A stretch of 46,134 nucleotides of DNA from a bacterium 210917-SL.2.15 (GCA_020555605.1 JAJCJC010000020.1:1-46134); one strand, 5' to 3'; numbered from the stretch's first letter, positions 17,801-25,218 are shown. The notes: generated from the letters alone by a model not told the origin. Numbers and translations are program-made.

Positions 17801-20209
17801 TCGGCTATGGAGAGTAAACGGCTTGGATTGAGCCAGAAATCCCTGTTCGTTGTGCCGAATCACTTGACCTTACAGTGGGCAAACGAGTTCCTGCACCTCT
17901 ATCCGAGTGCCAAGCTCCTTGTTGCCACCAAGAAGGATTTTGAAACAGCAAACCGTAAGAAGTTCTGCGCTCGTATCGCAACGGGTGACTATGATGCAGT
18001 CATCATCGGTCACAGCCAGTTTGAAAAAATCCCGCTTTCTGCCGAACGACAGGAACGGCAGCTGCGGGAGCAGATTGATGAGATCGAGGGTGCGATTGCG
18101 GAGCTGAAATGGCAGCGTGGCGAAAACTTCACGATCAAGCAGATGGAGAAAACACGAAAATCATTGGAAGCCAGACTGGACAAGCTCCTTGCCGCTGACA
18201 AGAAAGATGATGTCATTACCTTTGAGCAGTTGGGTGTAGACCGGCTGTTTGTGGACGAAAGCCATGCGTTCAAGAATTTGTTCCTCTACACAAAAATGCG
18301 AAATGTGGCAGGTCTGTCCACCTCCGAAGCCCAGAAATCTTCGGATATGTTTATGAAGTGCCGCTATATGGATGAGCTGACCGGCGGGCGTGGTGTGATC
18401 TTTGCAACCGGTACTCCAGTAAGTAACTCGATGACCGAGCTTTATACGGTCATGCGCTATCTCCAGTACAGTACGCTCCAGCAAAAGAACCTGACCCATT
18501 TTGATTCCTGGGCATCGACCTTCGGAGAAACAACAACTGCGATTGAGCTTGCACCGGAGGGAACCGGCTATCGTGCCAGAACCCGATTTGCGAAGTTCTT
18601 CAACCTGCCTGAACTGATGAATATGTTCAAGGAGGTTGCCGACATCAAGACCTCTGACCAGTTGCATCTCCCTGTTCCCGAAGCAAAGTTTGAAACGGTT
18701 GTGGTTCAGCCCTCTGAGTACCAGAAGGATATGGTGGCTTCCCTTTCAGAGAGAGCAGCAGATGTTCATGCCGGTATTGTAGACCCGTCCGTCGATAATA
18801 TGCTCAAGATTACCAGCGACGGACGAAAATTGGGACTGGATCAGCGGCTAATGAACACCCTGTTACCCGATGACCCTGACAGCAAGCTCAATGCCTGCGT
18901 GGGAAATATCCTGCGTATCTGGCAGGACGGTCAGGCTGACAAATTGACCCAGTTGGTGTTCTGCGACCTTAGCACACCGAAAAATGATGGAACCTTCAAT
19001 GTCTATGATGATGTCAAAACCAAGCTGATTGCAAACGGTGTGCCTGCGGAAGAAGTTGCCTTTATCCATGATGCAGATACCGAGGCAAAGAAAAAAGACC
19101 TCTTTGCCAAGGTTCGTACCGGGCAGGTGCGAGTGCTTCTTGGCAGTACGCAAAAGATGGGTGCAGGAACCAACGTCCAGGACAAATTGGTGGCAGTTCA
19201 CCACTTGGATGTGGGTTGGCGTCCGTCTGATATGACCCAGAGAAACGGTCGTATCATCCGTCAGGGCAACCGGAACAAAGAGGTTCAGGTGTATCAGTAT
19301 GTGACCGAGGGAACCTTCGATGCCTACCTGTATCAGACCTTGGAAAACAAGCAGAAGTTTATTTCTCAGATTATGACCTCCAAATCACCGGTTCGCTCCT
19401 GTGACGATGTGGATGAGCAGGCGCTGTCCTATGCGGAGATCAAGGCGCTGTGTGCCGGCAATCCGCTTATCAAGGAAAAGATGGACTTGGACATTGATGT
19501 GGCAAGGCTGAAGGTGCTGAAAGCTGACCACCAGAGCCAGCAGTACCGTATGGAAGATAAGCTTCTGAAATACTTCCCGGCTGAGATTGAAAAGCAGACA
19601 GGCTATATTCATGGCTTTGAAGCTGATATTAAAACCGTGGAAGCACACCCGCAGATTGCCGATGGCTTTTGCGGCATGGAAATCATGGGCAAAGCCTACA
19701 CCGAAAAGGCAGATGCCGGTGAAATCCTCCTTGCGGCTTGTAAGGACACGAAAAGTGCCGATCCGGTTCCTCTTGGCAGTTACCGTGGCTTTCAGATGGA
19801 GCTTTCGTTTGACAGTTTCCGGAACGAGTTCGATGTGACCCTGAAGGGCGCTGTGAGCCACAGAGTAGCCCTTGGAACGGACGCACGAGGAAATATCACC
19901 CGACTGGACAATGCCCTTGCAGGCATCCTTGAGCGCTTAGAACGAGCCAATGAGCAGTTGAATAATCTCTACAATCAGCAGGAAGCAGCCAAGGCGGAGG
20001 TTGGAAAACCGTTCCCGCAGGAAGCAGAGCTGACAGCCAAAAGTCAGCGACTGGCAGAACTGGATGCAGCCCTGAATATGGAGGACTCTGTGGAAAATCG
20101 TGACGAAAGAAGCGAGTCAGAGCGTCCTTCTGTGTTGGCTGATCTGAAATCCAAAGCGGAGCATATCCCGCCTGCAAAATACTCTGAAACCCGTGAGGAG
20201 GTGTTGTAA
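11879..20209 (+). CDS. Giant polyvalent DNA methylase-helicase (SNF2/DEAD family)
   Basis: This 2776-residue protein combines several activities. The N-terminus (NWTSFLRTMSRNYEF, YAQRPNATFCKPYEDWN, KRGSTGIALF) resembles ArdC-like antirestriction/ssDNA-binding domains. A low-complexity linker at about residues 260-375 follows. An N6-adenine methylase fold is at about 1287-1350, with ILEPAMGIGNFFGML and a GNVPFGNY motif in place of NPPF/Y. A helicase core has AHEVGAGKTFEMA (about 1960), VDESHAFKNL (about 2125), ATGTPVSNSMTELY and TQRNGRIIRQGN (about 2454). The tail carries ERPSVLADLK. Such proteins are hallmarks of Tn1549-like ICEs and may protect or remodel transferred DNA. ATG 11879 follows GGAGGG. 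A second gene lies in another frame inside the linker. Confidence 0.92.
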   Translation: MNAKERFYSGLAKETIGKITSNTDNWTSFLRTMSRNYEFTYPEQVMIYAQRPNATFCKPYEDWNAENYRRYVKRGSTGIALFVMNRDKPYLRYVFDVADTGVRRSSPELKPWEVTPENRSYVMEAMERTFGVAADGVLEAQLEDIASALAAEYWDDYKKQFLDIVANSFLEEYDELNIEVAFKNAVANSVSYTMYCRFVESPDNYFEHEDFQKVFDFNTRQTVNALGTAVNAISTRMFQEIEKAIGEHEQIKATERSTDYERDDLQTGRRLSDSEPSVGERGRETSGQVRQDASSIFGTEQSDAPERHDSDGEPVPAPVGDRGNSESQSGVSDGAVPEGQPRTGQGNAADGVGAAHEQPESTGGGSRDDGAYQQLSLNLFLSENEQISFIDRAESFTPSAFSFAQEEIDHFLLLGSNTDEARKVVALEYMKQKPLEEIVQTLKQVYHGGYGLKEDSGNICAWYAEDGIHLAKGSSAIDSPRAQIVSWETVAERIGELLENGRFATNVELVEASGYERQKLAESLWHLYHDLSEEARSSNYLAILHQEPFRGFPDETADLAEKLDDPRFHATLVQQYSEFRKTLAENPDLLRFHYHKLNLIQKQLYELNMPLREYQTDMMQMPLVRQFITDDEVNADLTRGSGFSGGKARIYNYWQENHSAKEKMDFLKHEYGTGGHSHACSGATHSGQDHDAKGVAYTKSGCDKLQMSWAQVVQRIDGLIRKGRYLSPEEEAERQAIEEAKTDPLEDVYDRFAVIDTEDGEYAIWDNQTDDYYVDPEGVTEYFTDEWLANDYLEEVRQSVAAMESVQPEAPVAEPAEVVEASASEEPKWNYQVGDTVYLDDTAFRVEQITDREVQLRDPTLAYPIFRAENRENFERMLSQDERNHAVRVDAQTEEKPVTEDFLGKTEPRDYTPEYQLLDRLRMDCEYFLGAGQHSEKHLWAGNRHAQIAKMRELYEMIPDKPEWLTPEMINSYEERMAPRYLVAAYHHFENGFDDKLDYYTLEEAEKAAQGYVDGTMEDDGFKYDGAAVYDQQEHKCIRIYGDYPDEKAHAQVRASAEPEQQEPEHFIDHFYVAEDIQKRGALDIKEYSSFDDALRAYYALPDTQRKALGAMNTRDLPGSLDFVQCVDGKDTIIQDYAQVDGWQNAEVMDIIAQLEQSITTREIPPVPAVNFHITDDNIGEGGPKQKFARNIAAIETLFKLESENRNATTEEQEILSNYVGWGGLADAFDPDKGNWAKEYQTLKNLLSEDEYAAARASTLNAHYTSPTVIRSIYDAVGQMGFETGNILEPAMGIGNFFGMLPPEMQSSRLYGVELDSITGRIAQKLYPNAEIKVAGFETTDRRDFYDLAVGNVPFGNYKVSDKPYDKLGFSIHNYFFAKALDQVRPGGVVAFVTSRYTMDSKNSDARRYMAQRAELLGAIRLPNDAFKKNAGTEVVSDILFLQKRDHPIDIVPEWVNLDRTEEGHTMNSYFVAHPEMVLGDTVEESTAYGMDITVRPIEGMELSELLKEAVSHIQGTYQAVELPEADKGKEIETIPATPDVKNFSYTVVDGNVYFRENSLMRRVDLNEKAKDRVMGMVELRGIVNELIEYQLEDYPDEMITQKQAELNDAYDAFAAKNGLINNRANGQAFADDSSYYLLCSLENVDEDGNLKSKADMFTKRTIKPERRVTSVDTPSEALAISIGERGKVDLPFMAQLLGTPGEYDAIQAELRGVIFKDPMAPDAVEVGWQTADDYLSGDVRSKLRVAQMAADRDSSFHINVEALQKAQPKDLDASEIDVRLGATWIDADYIQQFMEETFETPYYLRRSIEVKFSELTAEWRINGKSSPNYNDVAAYVTYGTERANAYRILEETLNLKDIRIYDTIEDADGKQKRVLNKKETTLAQQKQQAIKDAFRDWIWRDPHRRETLSTKYNELFNSTRPREYDGSHIRFGGMNPDITLREHQRNAIAHVLYGGNTLLAHEVGAGKTFEMAASAMESKRLGLSQKSLFVVPNHLTLQWANEFLHLYPSAKLLVATKKDFETANRKKFCARIATGDYDAVIIGHSQFEKIPLSAERQERQLREQIDEIEGAIAELKWQRGENFTIKQMEKTRKSLEARLDKLLAADKKDDVITFEQLGVDRLFVDESHAFKNLFLYTKMRNVAGLSTSEAQKSSDMFMKCRYMDELTGGRGVIFATGTPVSNSMTELYTVMRYLQYSTLQQKNLTHFDSWASTFGETTTAIELAPEGTGYRARTRFAKFFNLPELMNMFKEVADIKTSDQLHLPVPEAKFETVVVQPSEYQKDMVASLSERAADVHAGIVDPSVDNMLKITSDGRKLGLDQRLMNTLLPDDPDSKLNACVGNILRIWQDGQADKLTQLVFCDLSTPKNDGTFNVYDDVKTKLIANGVPAEEVAFIHDADTEAKKKDLFAKVRTGQVRVLLGSTQKMGAGTNVQDKLVAVHHLDVGWRPSDMTQRNGRIIRQGNRNKEVQVYQYVTEGTFDAYLYQTLENKQKFISQIMTSKSPVRSCDDVDEQALSYAEIKALCAGNPLIKEKMDLDIDVARLKVLKADHQSQQYRMEDKLLKYFPAEIEKQTGYIHGFEADIKTVEAHPQIADGFCGMEIMGKAYTEKADAGEILLAACKDTKSADPVPLGSYRGFQMELSFDSFRNEFDVTLKGAVSHRVALGTDARGNITRLDNALAGILERLERANEQLNNLYNQQEAAKAEVGKPFPQEAELTAKSQRLAELDAALNMEDSVENRDERSESERPSVLADLKSKAEHIPPAKYSETREEVL
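12657..13004 (+). CDS. tnpV: TnpV family protein, nested out of frame in the helicase gene
   Basis: The frame shifted relative to the helicase encodes a 115-residue protein starting MSEMTYRQAGDYQIPNLQLE, with LGKYGRMRRAFLEQNNP, ETAKARVEFLMEQ, QQMAWVQHMNSLKAQAEE and ending VMTELINS. This is the full pattern of TnpV-family small proteins found in transposons and ICEs (recalled family knowledge). Its ATG at 12657 is preceded by GAAAGGAG at 12641-12648 with eight bases of spacing, so it has its own initiation signal. The overlapped helicase segment is an unstructured Ser/Asp/Gly/Arg-rich linker, compatible with overprinting. Function of TnpV is not known. Confidence 0.85.
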   Translation: MSEMTYRQAGDYQIPNLQLENEGEKPLGKYGRMRRAFLEQNNPMLLNDMILTESLFPHLWEIEETAKARVEFLMEQYLKDSPAPDKETQQMAWVQHMNSLKAQAEEVVMTELINS

Positions 20210-20541
20210 TGGCAAAGCGAGATCAGGATGTTCATTTCCTTGCATCCAAGGAGGAGGTCGAGCGAATCCATGAGAAGATGGACGAGCTTGGCATCCGCAG
20301 CATGGGAGCCTATCTGCGGAAAATGGCTCTGGATGGTTACTGTATCAGACTGGATTTGCAGGATGTGAAAGCCCTGGTTTCGCTCCTGCGAATCTGCTCC
20401 AACAACCTGAACCAGTACGCAAAGCGAGCGAACGAAACAGGCAGCATCTATCGTGCTGACATTGAGGATTTGCAAAAACGGCTGGAGGAGATCTGGACGG
20501 ACATGAGAGAAGTTCTTGTTCGCCTGTCCTCAATCCAGTAA
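20209..20541 (+). CDS. mobC: MobC-like relaxosome accessory protein
   Basis: This 110-residue protein has the MobC pattern: HFLASKEEVERIHEKMDELG, SMGAYLRKMALDG (about 34-46), LVSLLRICSNNLNQYAKRAN and a helical end. MobC proteins bind oriT and help the relaxase melt and nick DNA. Its ATG overlaps the TAA of the helicase gene by one base, with GAGGAGG just upstream. A terminator follows, and the relaxase is encoded about 460 bases downstream with a small membrane protein gene in between. Confidence 0.9.
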   Translation: MAKRDQDVHFLASKEEVERIHEKMDELGIRSMGAYLRKMALDGYCIRLDLQDVKALVSLLRICSNNLNQYAKRANETGSIYRADIEDLQKRLEEIWTDMREVLVRLSSIQ

Positions 20542-20560
20542 TCCGACAACTTGTTGGGAA

Positions 20561-20585
20561 GTCGCAGTTTCGGCTGCGGCTTTTA
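20561..20585 (+). terminator. Terminator after mobC
   Basis: GTCGCAG (20561-20567) pairs with CTGCGGC (20574-20580) over loop TTTCGG, followed by TTTTACATAA. The TTTACATA tail also follows the hairpins near 6608 and 8065, so it is a recurrent element signature. Confidence 0.65.
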
Positions 20586-20593
20586 CATAAGGG

Positions 20594-20640
20594 TTGACAT
20601 CATTGCGTTATGGCAGATACCCTTGTACAATATAATTAAA
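20594..20640 (+). promoter_or_regulatory. Probable promoter region of the small membrane protein gene
   Basis: A consensus TTGACA (20594-20599) and a consensus TATAAT (20631-20636) are present, but they are 31 bases apart, too far to act as one promoter. A TTGTACAA palindrome at 20623-20630 touches the -10-like box and might be an operator. Which boxes are used cannot be decided from sequence. Confidence 0.35.
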
Positions 20641-20657
20641 AGAAAGGGGTTGAGCCT

Positions 20658-20942
20658 ATGAAGCTGGTATTGAAGATATTGGCACTGCCGGTGCTGTTCG
20701 TTGTAAAAGTGATTTGCATTCTTGGAAATCTGCTTACAAATGTTGTGTCCTATGTAATTGGTTTATTGCTCTTGGTCATTGGCGGATCTGCGATTTACTG
20801 CATTGTAAAGGCTTTGTGGCAGTCCCTGCTTATTCTTGTGGTTCTTGGAATTGCGACAATAGCAGCGGTGTTCTTGCTCGTCTGGGCTGTTATGAAAGTC
20901 GAGAATATTGGAGAAAGTCTGGGAGCATTTATCAGGTCATAA
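20658..20942 (+). CDS. Small integral membrane protein (CD1845-like)
   Basis: This 94-residue, almost wholly hydrophobic protein has three likely transmembrane helices (about residues 4-24, 30-55 and 57-80) and ends GESLGAFIRS. The layout is like CD1845-family proteins encoded between mobC and the relaxase in related ICEs; the assignment is from memory of the pattern. AGAAAGGGG precedes ATG 20658. A terminator lies between it and the relaxase gene. Function unknown, perhaps linking the relaxosome to the membrane. Confidence 0.65.
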   Translation: MKLVLKILALPVLFVVKVICILGNLLTNVVSYVIGLLLLVIGGSAIYCIVKALWQSLLILVVLGIATIAAVFLLVWAVMKVENIGESLGAFIRS

Positions 20943-20955
20943 GATAATATCAGAG

Positions 20956-20986
20956 AAAAGTCACCGACCGGTGGCTTTTTCTTTTT
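20956..20986 (+). terminator. Terminator between the membrane protein and relaxase genes
   Basis: AAAAGTCACCG pairs with CGGTGGCTTTTT around loop AC, followed by CTTTTTG. It sits just upstream of the relaxase ribosome binding site, so relaxase expression may depend on readthrough. Confidence 0.7.
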
Positions 20987-21004
20987 GGGAAGGAAGTGAT
21001 GGGA

Positions 21005-22417
21005 ATGGCAGCGACAAGATTGATTGCACTCCATGTGAATAAGGGAAAGACGGTCGCTCAATGTTTGGCAGACAGAACCGACTACTCACAAAATGCCGCA
21101 AAAACCAATGATGGCGAATTTATCAGTTCCTATGAGTGTGATCCAAAGACAGCAGATGAGGAATTTCTGCTTTCCAAACGGCAGTATCAGCATATTACCG
21201 GCAGACAGCAGAAGAACAATATCATCGCATACCAGATACGCCAGTCCTTTAAGCCGGGAGAAATCACCCCGGAAGAAGCGAACCAAGTCGGCTATGAAAC
21301 AGCGATGCGATGGACAAAGGGAAAACACGCTTTCATCGTTGCGACCCACATCGACAAATCCCACATTCACAATCATATCATTTATAATTCGACCTCGCTG
21401 GATGCCACACGGAAATTCAAAAACTTCTTTCTTTCCGGTCTGGCGGTGCAAAGACTCAGTGATATGGTTTGCCTGGAACACGGGCTGTCCATTATTACAC
21501 CGAAGCCGTATCGGGAGCGCCAGAAAAGAACTGTTTATCCCAAGAAGCGTACCCAGCGTGACGAATTATGTGATGCGATTGATGCGGTGCTGAAGCAGAA
21601 ACCAAAGAGCTTTGATGGCTTTGTTCAGGCTCTGGCTGACATGGGATTTGAGTTCAAGGATGGAAAGCAGCCTGCGTTCAAGGGCGAGAATCAGAAGCGT
21701 TTCATTCGGCTGCGTTCCCTGGGCGAAGGATATAGCAAAGAGGAAATTCAAGCGGTTATCTCCGGCAAGAACCTGCACAAATCAAAAGGCGGCTCTGCCA
21801 AGGCTCCTGCCCCGAAGCAGTTCCAGATGCTGATTGATATTCAGGCAAAGATGGCCGAGGGCAAGACGGTCGGTTATGAAAAGTGGGCGAAGAAGTTCAA
21901 CCGAAAAGAAGCTGCCCGAACGGTAATCCTACTGAAAGAAAAAGGCTTGGGCAACTACGACGATCTGACTGCTCATATTGAAAATCTGTCTGCCCGGTTC
22001 GATGCGCTTTCTGATTCTATCAAGGTCGCAGAGAAACGTATGGTTGAGGTTCAGGCGTTGCAGCAGCACATCAAAAATTATCGCAACACAAGGCAAATTT
22101 ATATCGAGTACCGCAAGTCTGGATATAGCAAAAAATTCTTTGAAGAACACCGTCAGGAAATCACAATTCATAAAGCGGCGAAGCAAGCCTTTGATGAATT
22201 GCAGATTACAAAGCTCCCGTCCATGCAATCATTGTATGAGGAGTTTCATCAGCTGGCAGTCCAGAAAAAGCAGGACTACGCTGAGTACCGTCAGATCAGA
22301 AAAGAGAAAGAAGAACTGCTGATTGCCAAACGGACGGTTGAAACGATTTTGAATATCGACAGGCAGAAAGAGCAGGAAAAAGAGAAAGAGAAAGAGGAAA
22401 AGAAGAACTTCCGTTAA
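21005..22417 (+). CDS. Relaxase / mobilization nuclease
   Basis: This relaxase of 470 residues nicks oriT and pilots the strand during conjugation. The N-terminal nuclease domain contains the metal-binding HIDKSHIHNHII (about residues 116-127), the HxxxHxHNH pattern of MobA/VirD2-type relaxases, and a likely catalytic Tyr among the N-terminal residues. QRLSDMVCLEHGLSII follows the nuclease core. The C-terminal third is a long Lys/Glu-rich coiled coil ending EKEKEKEEKKNFR. ATG 21005 fits AAGGAAG at 20990-20995 better than the GTG or ATG just upstream. It is followed by a strong terminator and a hairpin-rich region that may contain oriT. Confidence 0.92.
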   Translation: MAATRLIALHVNKGKTVAQCLADRTDYSQNAAKTNDGEFISSYECDPKTADEEFLLSKRQYQHITGRQQKNNIIAYQIRQSFKPGEITPEEANQVGYETAMRWTKGKHAFIVATHIDKSHIHNHIIYNSTSLDATRKFKNFFLSGLAVQRLSDMVCLEHGLSIITPKPYRERQKRTVYPKKRTQRDELCDAIDAVLKQKPKSFDGFVQALADMGFEFKDGKQPAFKGENQKRFIRLRSLGEGYSKEEIQAVISGKNLHKSKGGSAKAPAPKQFQMLIDIQAKMAEGKTVGYEKWAKKFNRKEAARTVILLKEKGLGNYDDLTAHIENLSARFDALSDSIKVAEKRMVEVQALQQHIKNYRNTRQIYIEYRKSGYSKKFFEEHRQEITIHKAAKQAFDELQITKLPSMQSLYEEFHQLAVQKKQDYAEYRQIRKEKEELLIAKRTVETILNIDRQKEQEKEKEKEEKKNFR

Positions 22418-22423
22418 AGCAAA

Positions 22424-22473
22424 AAGCCACGGTCTGCACTCCCCAAAGGGTGCGGATCGTGGCTGCTTTTTTG
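22424..22473 (+). terminator. Strong terminator ending the relaxase operon
   Basis: AGCCACG (22425-22431) pairs with CGTGGCT (22458-22464), with the inner pairs GCAC and GTGC, followed by GCTTTTTTG. It closes the + strand transfer operon, and genes downstream run on the other strand. Confidence 0.85.
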
Positions 22474-22531
22474 CTTTTCGATTTCGGTGCTTTCAACCAT
22501 GGGCAAATTTTTATTCTACTGTTCTTTGAGA

Positions 22532-22662
22532 AACGATTGAAAATCGTGTAGCCATCATCGGCAGATGATGTTCAAAGGGGATTGGGGATGCTTCCCCAAC
22601 AAGCAAATTTGCGAAGATTGCACCGAAGGGAAAATCGAGAAAATGAGTGAACCTGTACAGGT
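22532..22662. other. Array of short inverted repeats, candidate oriT or structured RNA
   Basis: Five inverted repeats follow one another: ACGAT/ATCGT (22532-22546), CATCATC/GATGATG (22553-22570), TTGGGGA/TCCCCAA (about 22582-22599), palindrome GCAAATTTGC (22603-22612) and palindrome ACCTGTACAGGT (22651-22662). No reading frame fits the region. Its place just after the relaxase gene and before cargo suits an origin of transfer, but no nic site is identified. Confidence 0.4.
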
Positions 22663-22695
22663 TTACACTGCTTGCCAATTTGTGAGATTATGAAT

Positions 22696-23565
22696 TTAGT
22701 ATCGAGAATAGGGTACACCTAAATTTTGCAATGCTGCAACCCTATCATCGTTGCATGGATGAGTTGAGTATATTGCACTGAGAAAACCATCATGCGGAAC
22801 ATCTGAGATATGTTGGTCTAATACCGTCGCTAATTCAAGACCAAAACCAATTTTATAAGCAAATTCATCAGCCAGATACTCATTTTGTCTCATAGACCAC
22901 ATCAGAAAAAGCATACAGAACTTTACCCATAACCAAGAAAGTGCTGTTGATATTCCTGCGAAAACTGCGGTAATTATACCCATTACACCACTACGAGAGC
23001 ATATTGCGAACAGCCCCATGATTGCAGAAAAAATCCAGTAGGATATTTTGATTAACAGGAGGCACCCGGATATAAATATATTGCCCCCGCCAATCAATAA
23101 TTGGATAACAGTATGTCCGTATGAGAGATGTCCGATCTCATGGGCGAGAATTCCAAGTATCATATCATCGGAGAGTAAAAGCAATCCGTCAGTTATGCAT
23201 AGTGTTTGCCTACCTAGAGCAAATGCATTTGGAGCAGGATCATGGATAATCTTCACTTTCACTTTTTTAGGACAGTATGATGTGTTCTCTTTTGCTTTAT
23301 CTAAAACATATTGAACCAGCGGGACAACTCGAAGTTTTATATCTACTCTTTTTATATCGCTTGCTCCTGCGAAGGCAGCCAGGCACATTTCGCCTAATGG
23401 GGATAAGCTGATAGCTACTGTGAAAAAGTAAATACAAATCAGTTCAACAATGCTTCCTGACGAACCGAACACAGCAACAATCAGCAGAATATTAAGAGTA
23501 AAGAACAGAAGAGTTCCTAAGTTTGAGAAGCGAACAATTCTGCCTACACGATGCCAAATATCCAT
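22696..23565 (-). CDS. M48 family zinc metalloprotease (HtpX-like)
   Basis: This membrane protease of 289 residues has two N-terminal transmembrane segments (about 17-55), the zinc site LAHEIGHLSYGH (HEIGH at about 142-146), two central hydrophobic segments (about 160-215) and the third-ligand region NEYLADEFAYK (about 235). The end has the STHP motif typical of M48 peptidases. The start is ATG 23565 with AAAGGGGGG upstream; an earlier frame start at 23607 has no ribosome binding site. It is the last gene of a - strand operon with two WXG-like proteins and may process or regulate them. Link to the cassette is by context only. Confidence 0.85.
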   Translation of the reverse strand: MDIWHRVGRIVRFSNLGTLLFFTLNILLIVAVFGSSGSIVELICIYFFTVAISLSPLGEMCLAAFAGASDIKRVDIKLRVVPLVQYVLDKAKENTSYCPKKVKVKIIHDPAPNAFALGRQTLCITDGLLLLSDDMILGILAHEIGHLSYGHTVIQLLIGGGNIFISGCLLLIKISYWIFSAIMGLFAICSRSGVMGIITAVFAGISTALSWLWVKFCMLFLMWSMRQNEYLADEFAYKIGFGLELATVLDQHISDVPHDGFLSAIYSTHPCNDDRVAALQNLGVPYSRY

Positions 23566-23614
23566 AATGCACCCCCCTTTTATCGTGTTGTTGGTTTGAG
23601 CTTGCATTGTTTAA

Positions 23615-23878
23615 TTACTCAAATGTAAAGAAATCTTTGTTTCGCTCTTTGAACAGAGCAAAGACAGTCTCTAACACAAATTCGTTTTCAACACCAACAT
23701 ATTCTTCTGTTTCATCGTCAATTTCTTTCAGCTGCAAAATAACAACTTGCCCATCCGAATCTCCAATAGGAAGCAGGACAACATATTCGTTCTGGCGATA
23801 CGGTATTAAGTCAAGAAATTCAAATTCAACTTCGTTCCCATTCTCATCATTCAAAGTTATAATGTTGTCTTCATCCAT
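23615..23878 (-). CDS. DUF1292 domain protein (possible immunity partner)
   Basis: This acidic protein of 87 residues starts MDEDNIITLNDENGNEVEFE and contains LPIGDSDGQVVILQL, the pattern of DUF1292 (YrzB-like) proteins, whose function is unknown. ATG 23878 follows AAGGA. It lies between a small unknown gene and the M48 protease gene in the toxin-like operon. Small acidic proteins in this position often act as immunity proteins, but nothing in the sequence proves it. Confidence 0.75.
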   Translation of the reverse strand: MDEDNIITLNDENGNEVEFEFLDLIPYRQNEYVVLLPIGDSDGQVVILQLKEIDDETEEYVGVENEFVLETVFALFKERNKDFFTFE

Positions 23879-23894
23879 GTCGTCGTTCCTTTTC

Positions 23895-24149
23895 TTAATA
23901 TAAATAATTATCGTTGATAATGATGCCTAATAGTTCAAAGAGATTATCCTTTTTGGAAAGAATGCATTTTTTCATGGCTTGTTTAATTTGTTCCGTTGAA
24001 ATGCTATCAGGCAACATTTCCCTTGGGACACCATGACCGAATTGCCGAAAATACTGTTCTTCGATTTCATAATACTCATTATCAATTTTCGGTTCAGGTG
24101 TATTAAGGAAGCTATTCATAAAATCTGCAACGCTCTTGTTTTTGTCCAT
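23895..24149 (-). CDS. Small unknown protein next to the metallopeptidase-type WXG protein
   Basis: This acidic 84-residue protein (MDKNKSVADFMNSFLNTPEP, then EQYFRQFGHGVPREMLPDS) resembles no family I know. It is encoded directly after the first WXG-like gene, ten bases from its stop, so it is the best candidate for a cognate immunity protein. A GTG at 24158 is an alternative start giving three more residues. It has no signal peptide or membrane helix. Confidence 0.65.
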   Translation of the reverse strand: MDKNKSVADFMNSFLNTPEPKIDNEYYEIEEQYFRQFGHGVPREMLPDSISTEQIKQAMKKCILSKKDNLFELLGIIINDNYLY

Positions 24150-24158
24150 TGTATGCAC

Positions 24159-25199
24159 CTACCTTTCTCTGCTCAAGACCCTAACATGATTATCTGGTCT
24201 AATAGAATCAATCATTGAAGAAAAAATACCAAACGCTGTAGGAAAGAAATTTGCTAATAGCTCTAATTTGCCTTGGTCTCCCATAGACGCTTCAAAAAAG
24301 TGGGCAAAGGCTTCTGCTTGTAGATTGCCCGGTCTCGTCCAATAGTTCCTTGAGTGACCATAATTTCCGTGCAATTGACCATTTGTTGTCGCATCAATTA
24401 AGTCCGAGAAGGAGTGAGCTGAATCCTGCCTAATACGGGTCAGAAAAGCAGTTTGCTTTTCCACTGGAAGATTGTTATATAAGCTCAGGATTCTTTGTCC
24501 GTCCTCAACCAGTGCCTCAGCAAATTCTGGAGTATTGGATAGATTGCTCCGATAGTTGCACGAAGCATGGTCGATCATGTGAGCAAGCTCGTGGAAATAA
24601 GTTGTTCCTGCACCTCTTGGATTTGTCATATCAGAAGCTGCATTGTAGTAGACTCCTCGTGAATGCCCTATATAATTTCCCGGTGAGTAATGTGCTGTCT
24701 GATCCGGTGGATATTCAGAATCTTGTATCATCAGTTTACCAGCGAAATGGTCAAACACTTCTCTGACATTCTGCTCTGCATTTTCATGGCGTTGTGATAT
24801 AACAGCGATATATCCGTCTGGTGTGCTACCTTGGGTTAGCACGCCAAGGCAATACTGATAAGACGAATTACCAACATTAGGTGTTTGCAGACCCTGGAGG
24901 AAAGAATTTCGTGCAGAAGGAGTGTCCAAATTAACATTATCATATTCTTGTACACTTTTGGCAAGTGAAGCAACGTATTTTTCGGCCTGAAGCATAATCT
25001 GTAAAATATCATTCAGGGCTTTGTTGCAATCTTTTACGATAGTTCCCAGCTCATCGTACTTCTTGTCATTCCATCCAATTCCCAATTGCTGATATTTCAT
25101 CTTCACAGAACTTCTTGTAGTTTCGATAGAAGAAATGGAGGTCCGCATATTTTTCAGTATTGTCAGTAATTGAGTTGCATCAGCATTTACGTTGCTCAA
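24159..25199 (-). CDS. WXG100-like protein with C-terminal HExxH metallopeptidase-like domain
   Basis: This 346-residue protein starts with an ESAT-6/WXG100-like helical hairpin (residues about 1-90, with GWNDKKYDELG at the turn) that is nearly the same as in the upstream gene. The C-terminal half has HELAH at about 203-207 (YFHELAHMIDHAS) and EAFAHFFEA near 296, the zinc-binding plan of gluzincin peptidases. The whole resembles a polymorphic toxin exported by a type VII system. The start is TTG 25199, with GAGGAGG seven bases upstream. No type VII secretion genes lie in the window. The activity is inferred from motifs; the WXG-like domain is visible only as sequence pattern. Confidence 0.7.
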   Translation of the reverse strand: MSNVNADATQLLTILKNMRTSISSIETTRSSVKMKYQQLGIGWNDKKYDELGTIVKDCNKALNDILQIMLQAEKYVASLAKSVQEYDNVNLDTPSARNSFLQGLQTPNVGNSSYQYCLGVLTQGSTPDGYIAVISQRHENAEQNVREVFDHFAGKLMIQDSEYPPDQTAHYSPGNYIGHSRGVYYNAASDMTNPRGAGTTYFHELAHMIDHASCNYRSNLSNTPEFAEALVEDGQRILSLYNNLPVEKQTAFLTRIRQDSAHSFSDLIDATTNGQLHGNYGHSRNYWTRPGNLQAEAFAHFFEASMGDQGKLELLANFFPTAFGIFSSMIDSIRPDNHVRVLSRER

Positions 25200-25218
25200 A
25201 CACTCACCTCCTCATTTG

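Noticed and set aside
22480..22690. CRISPR-like repeats
   Set aside because: The inverted repeats differ from one another and there are no direct repeats with spacers.
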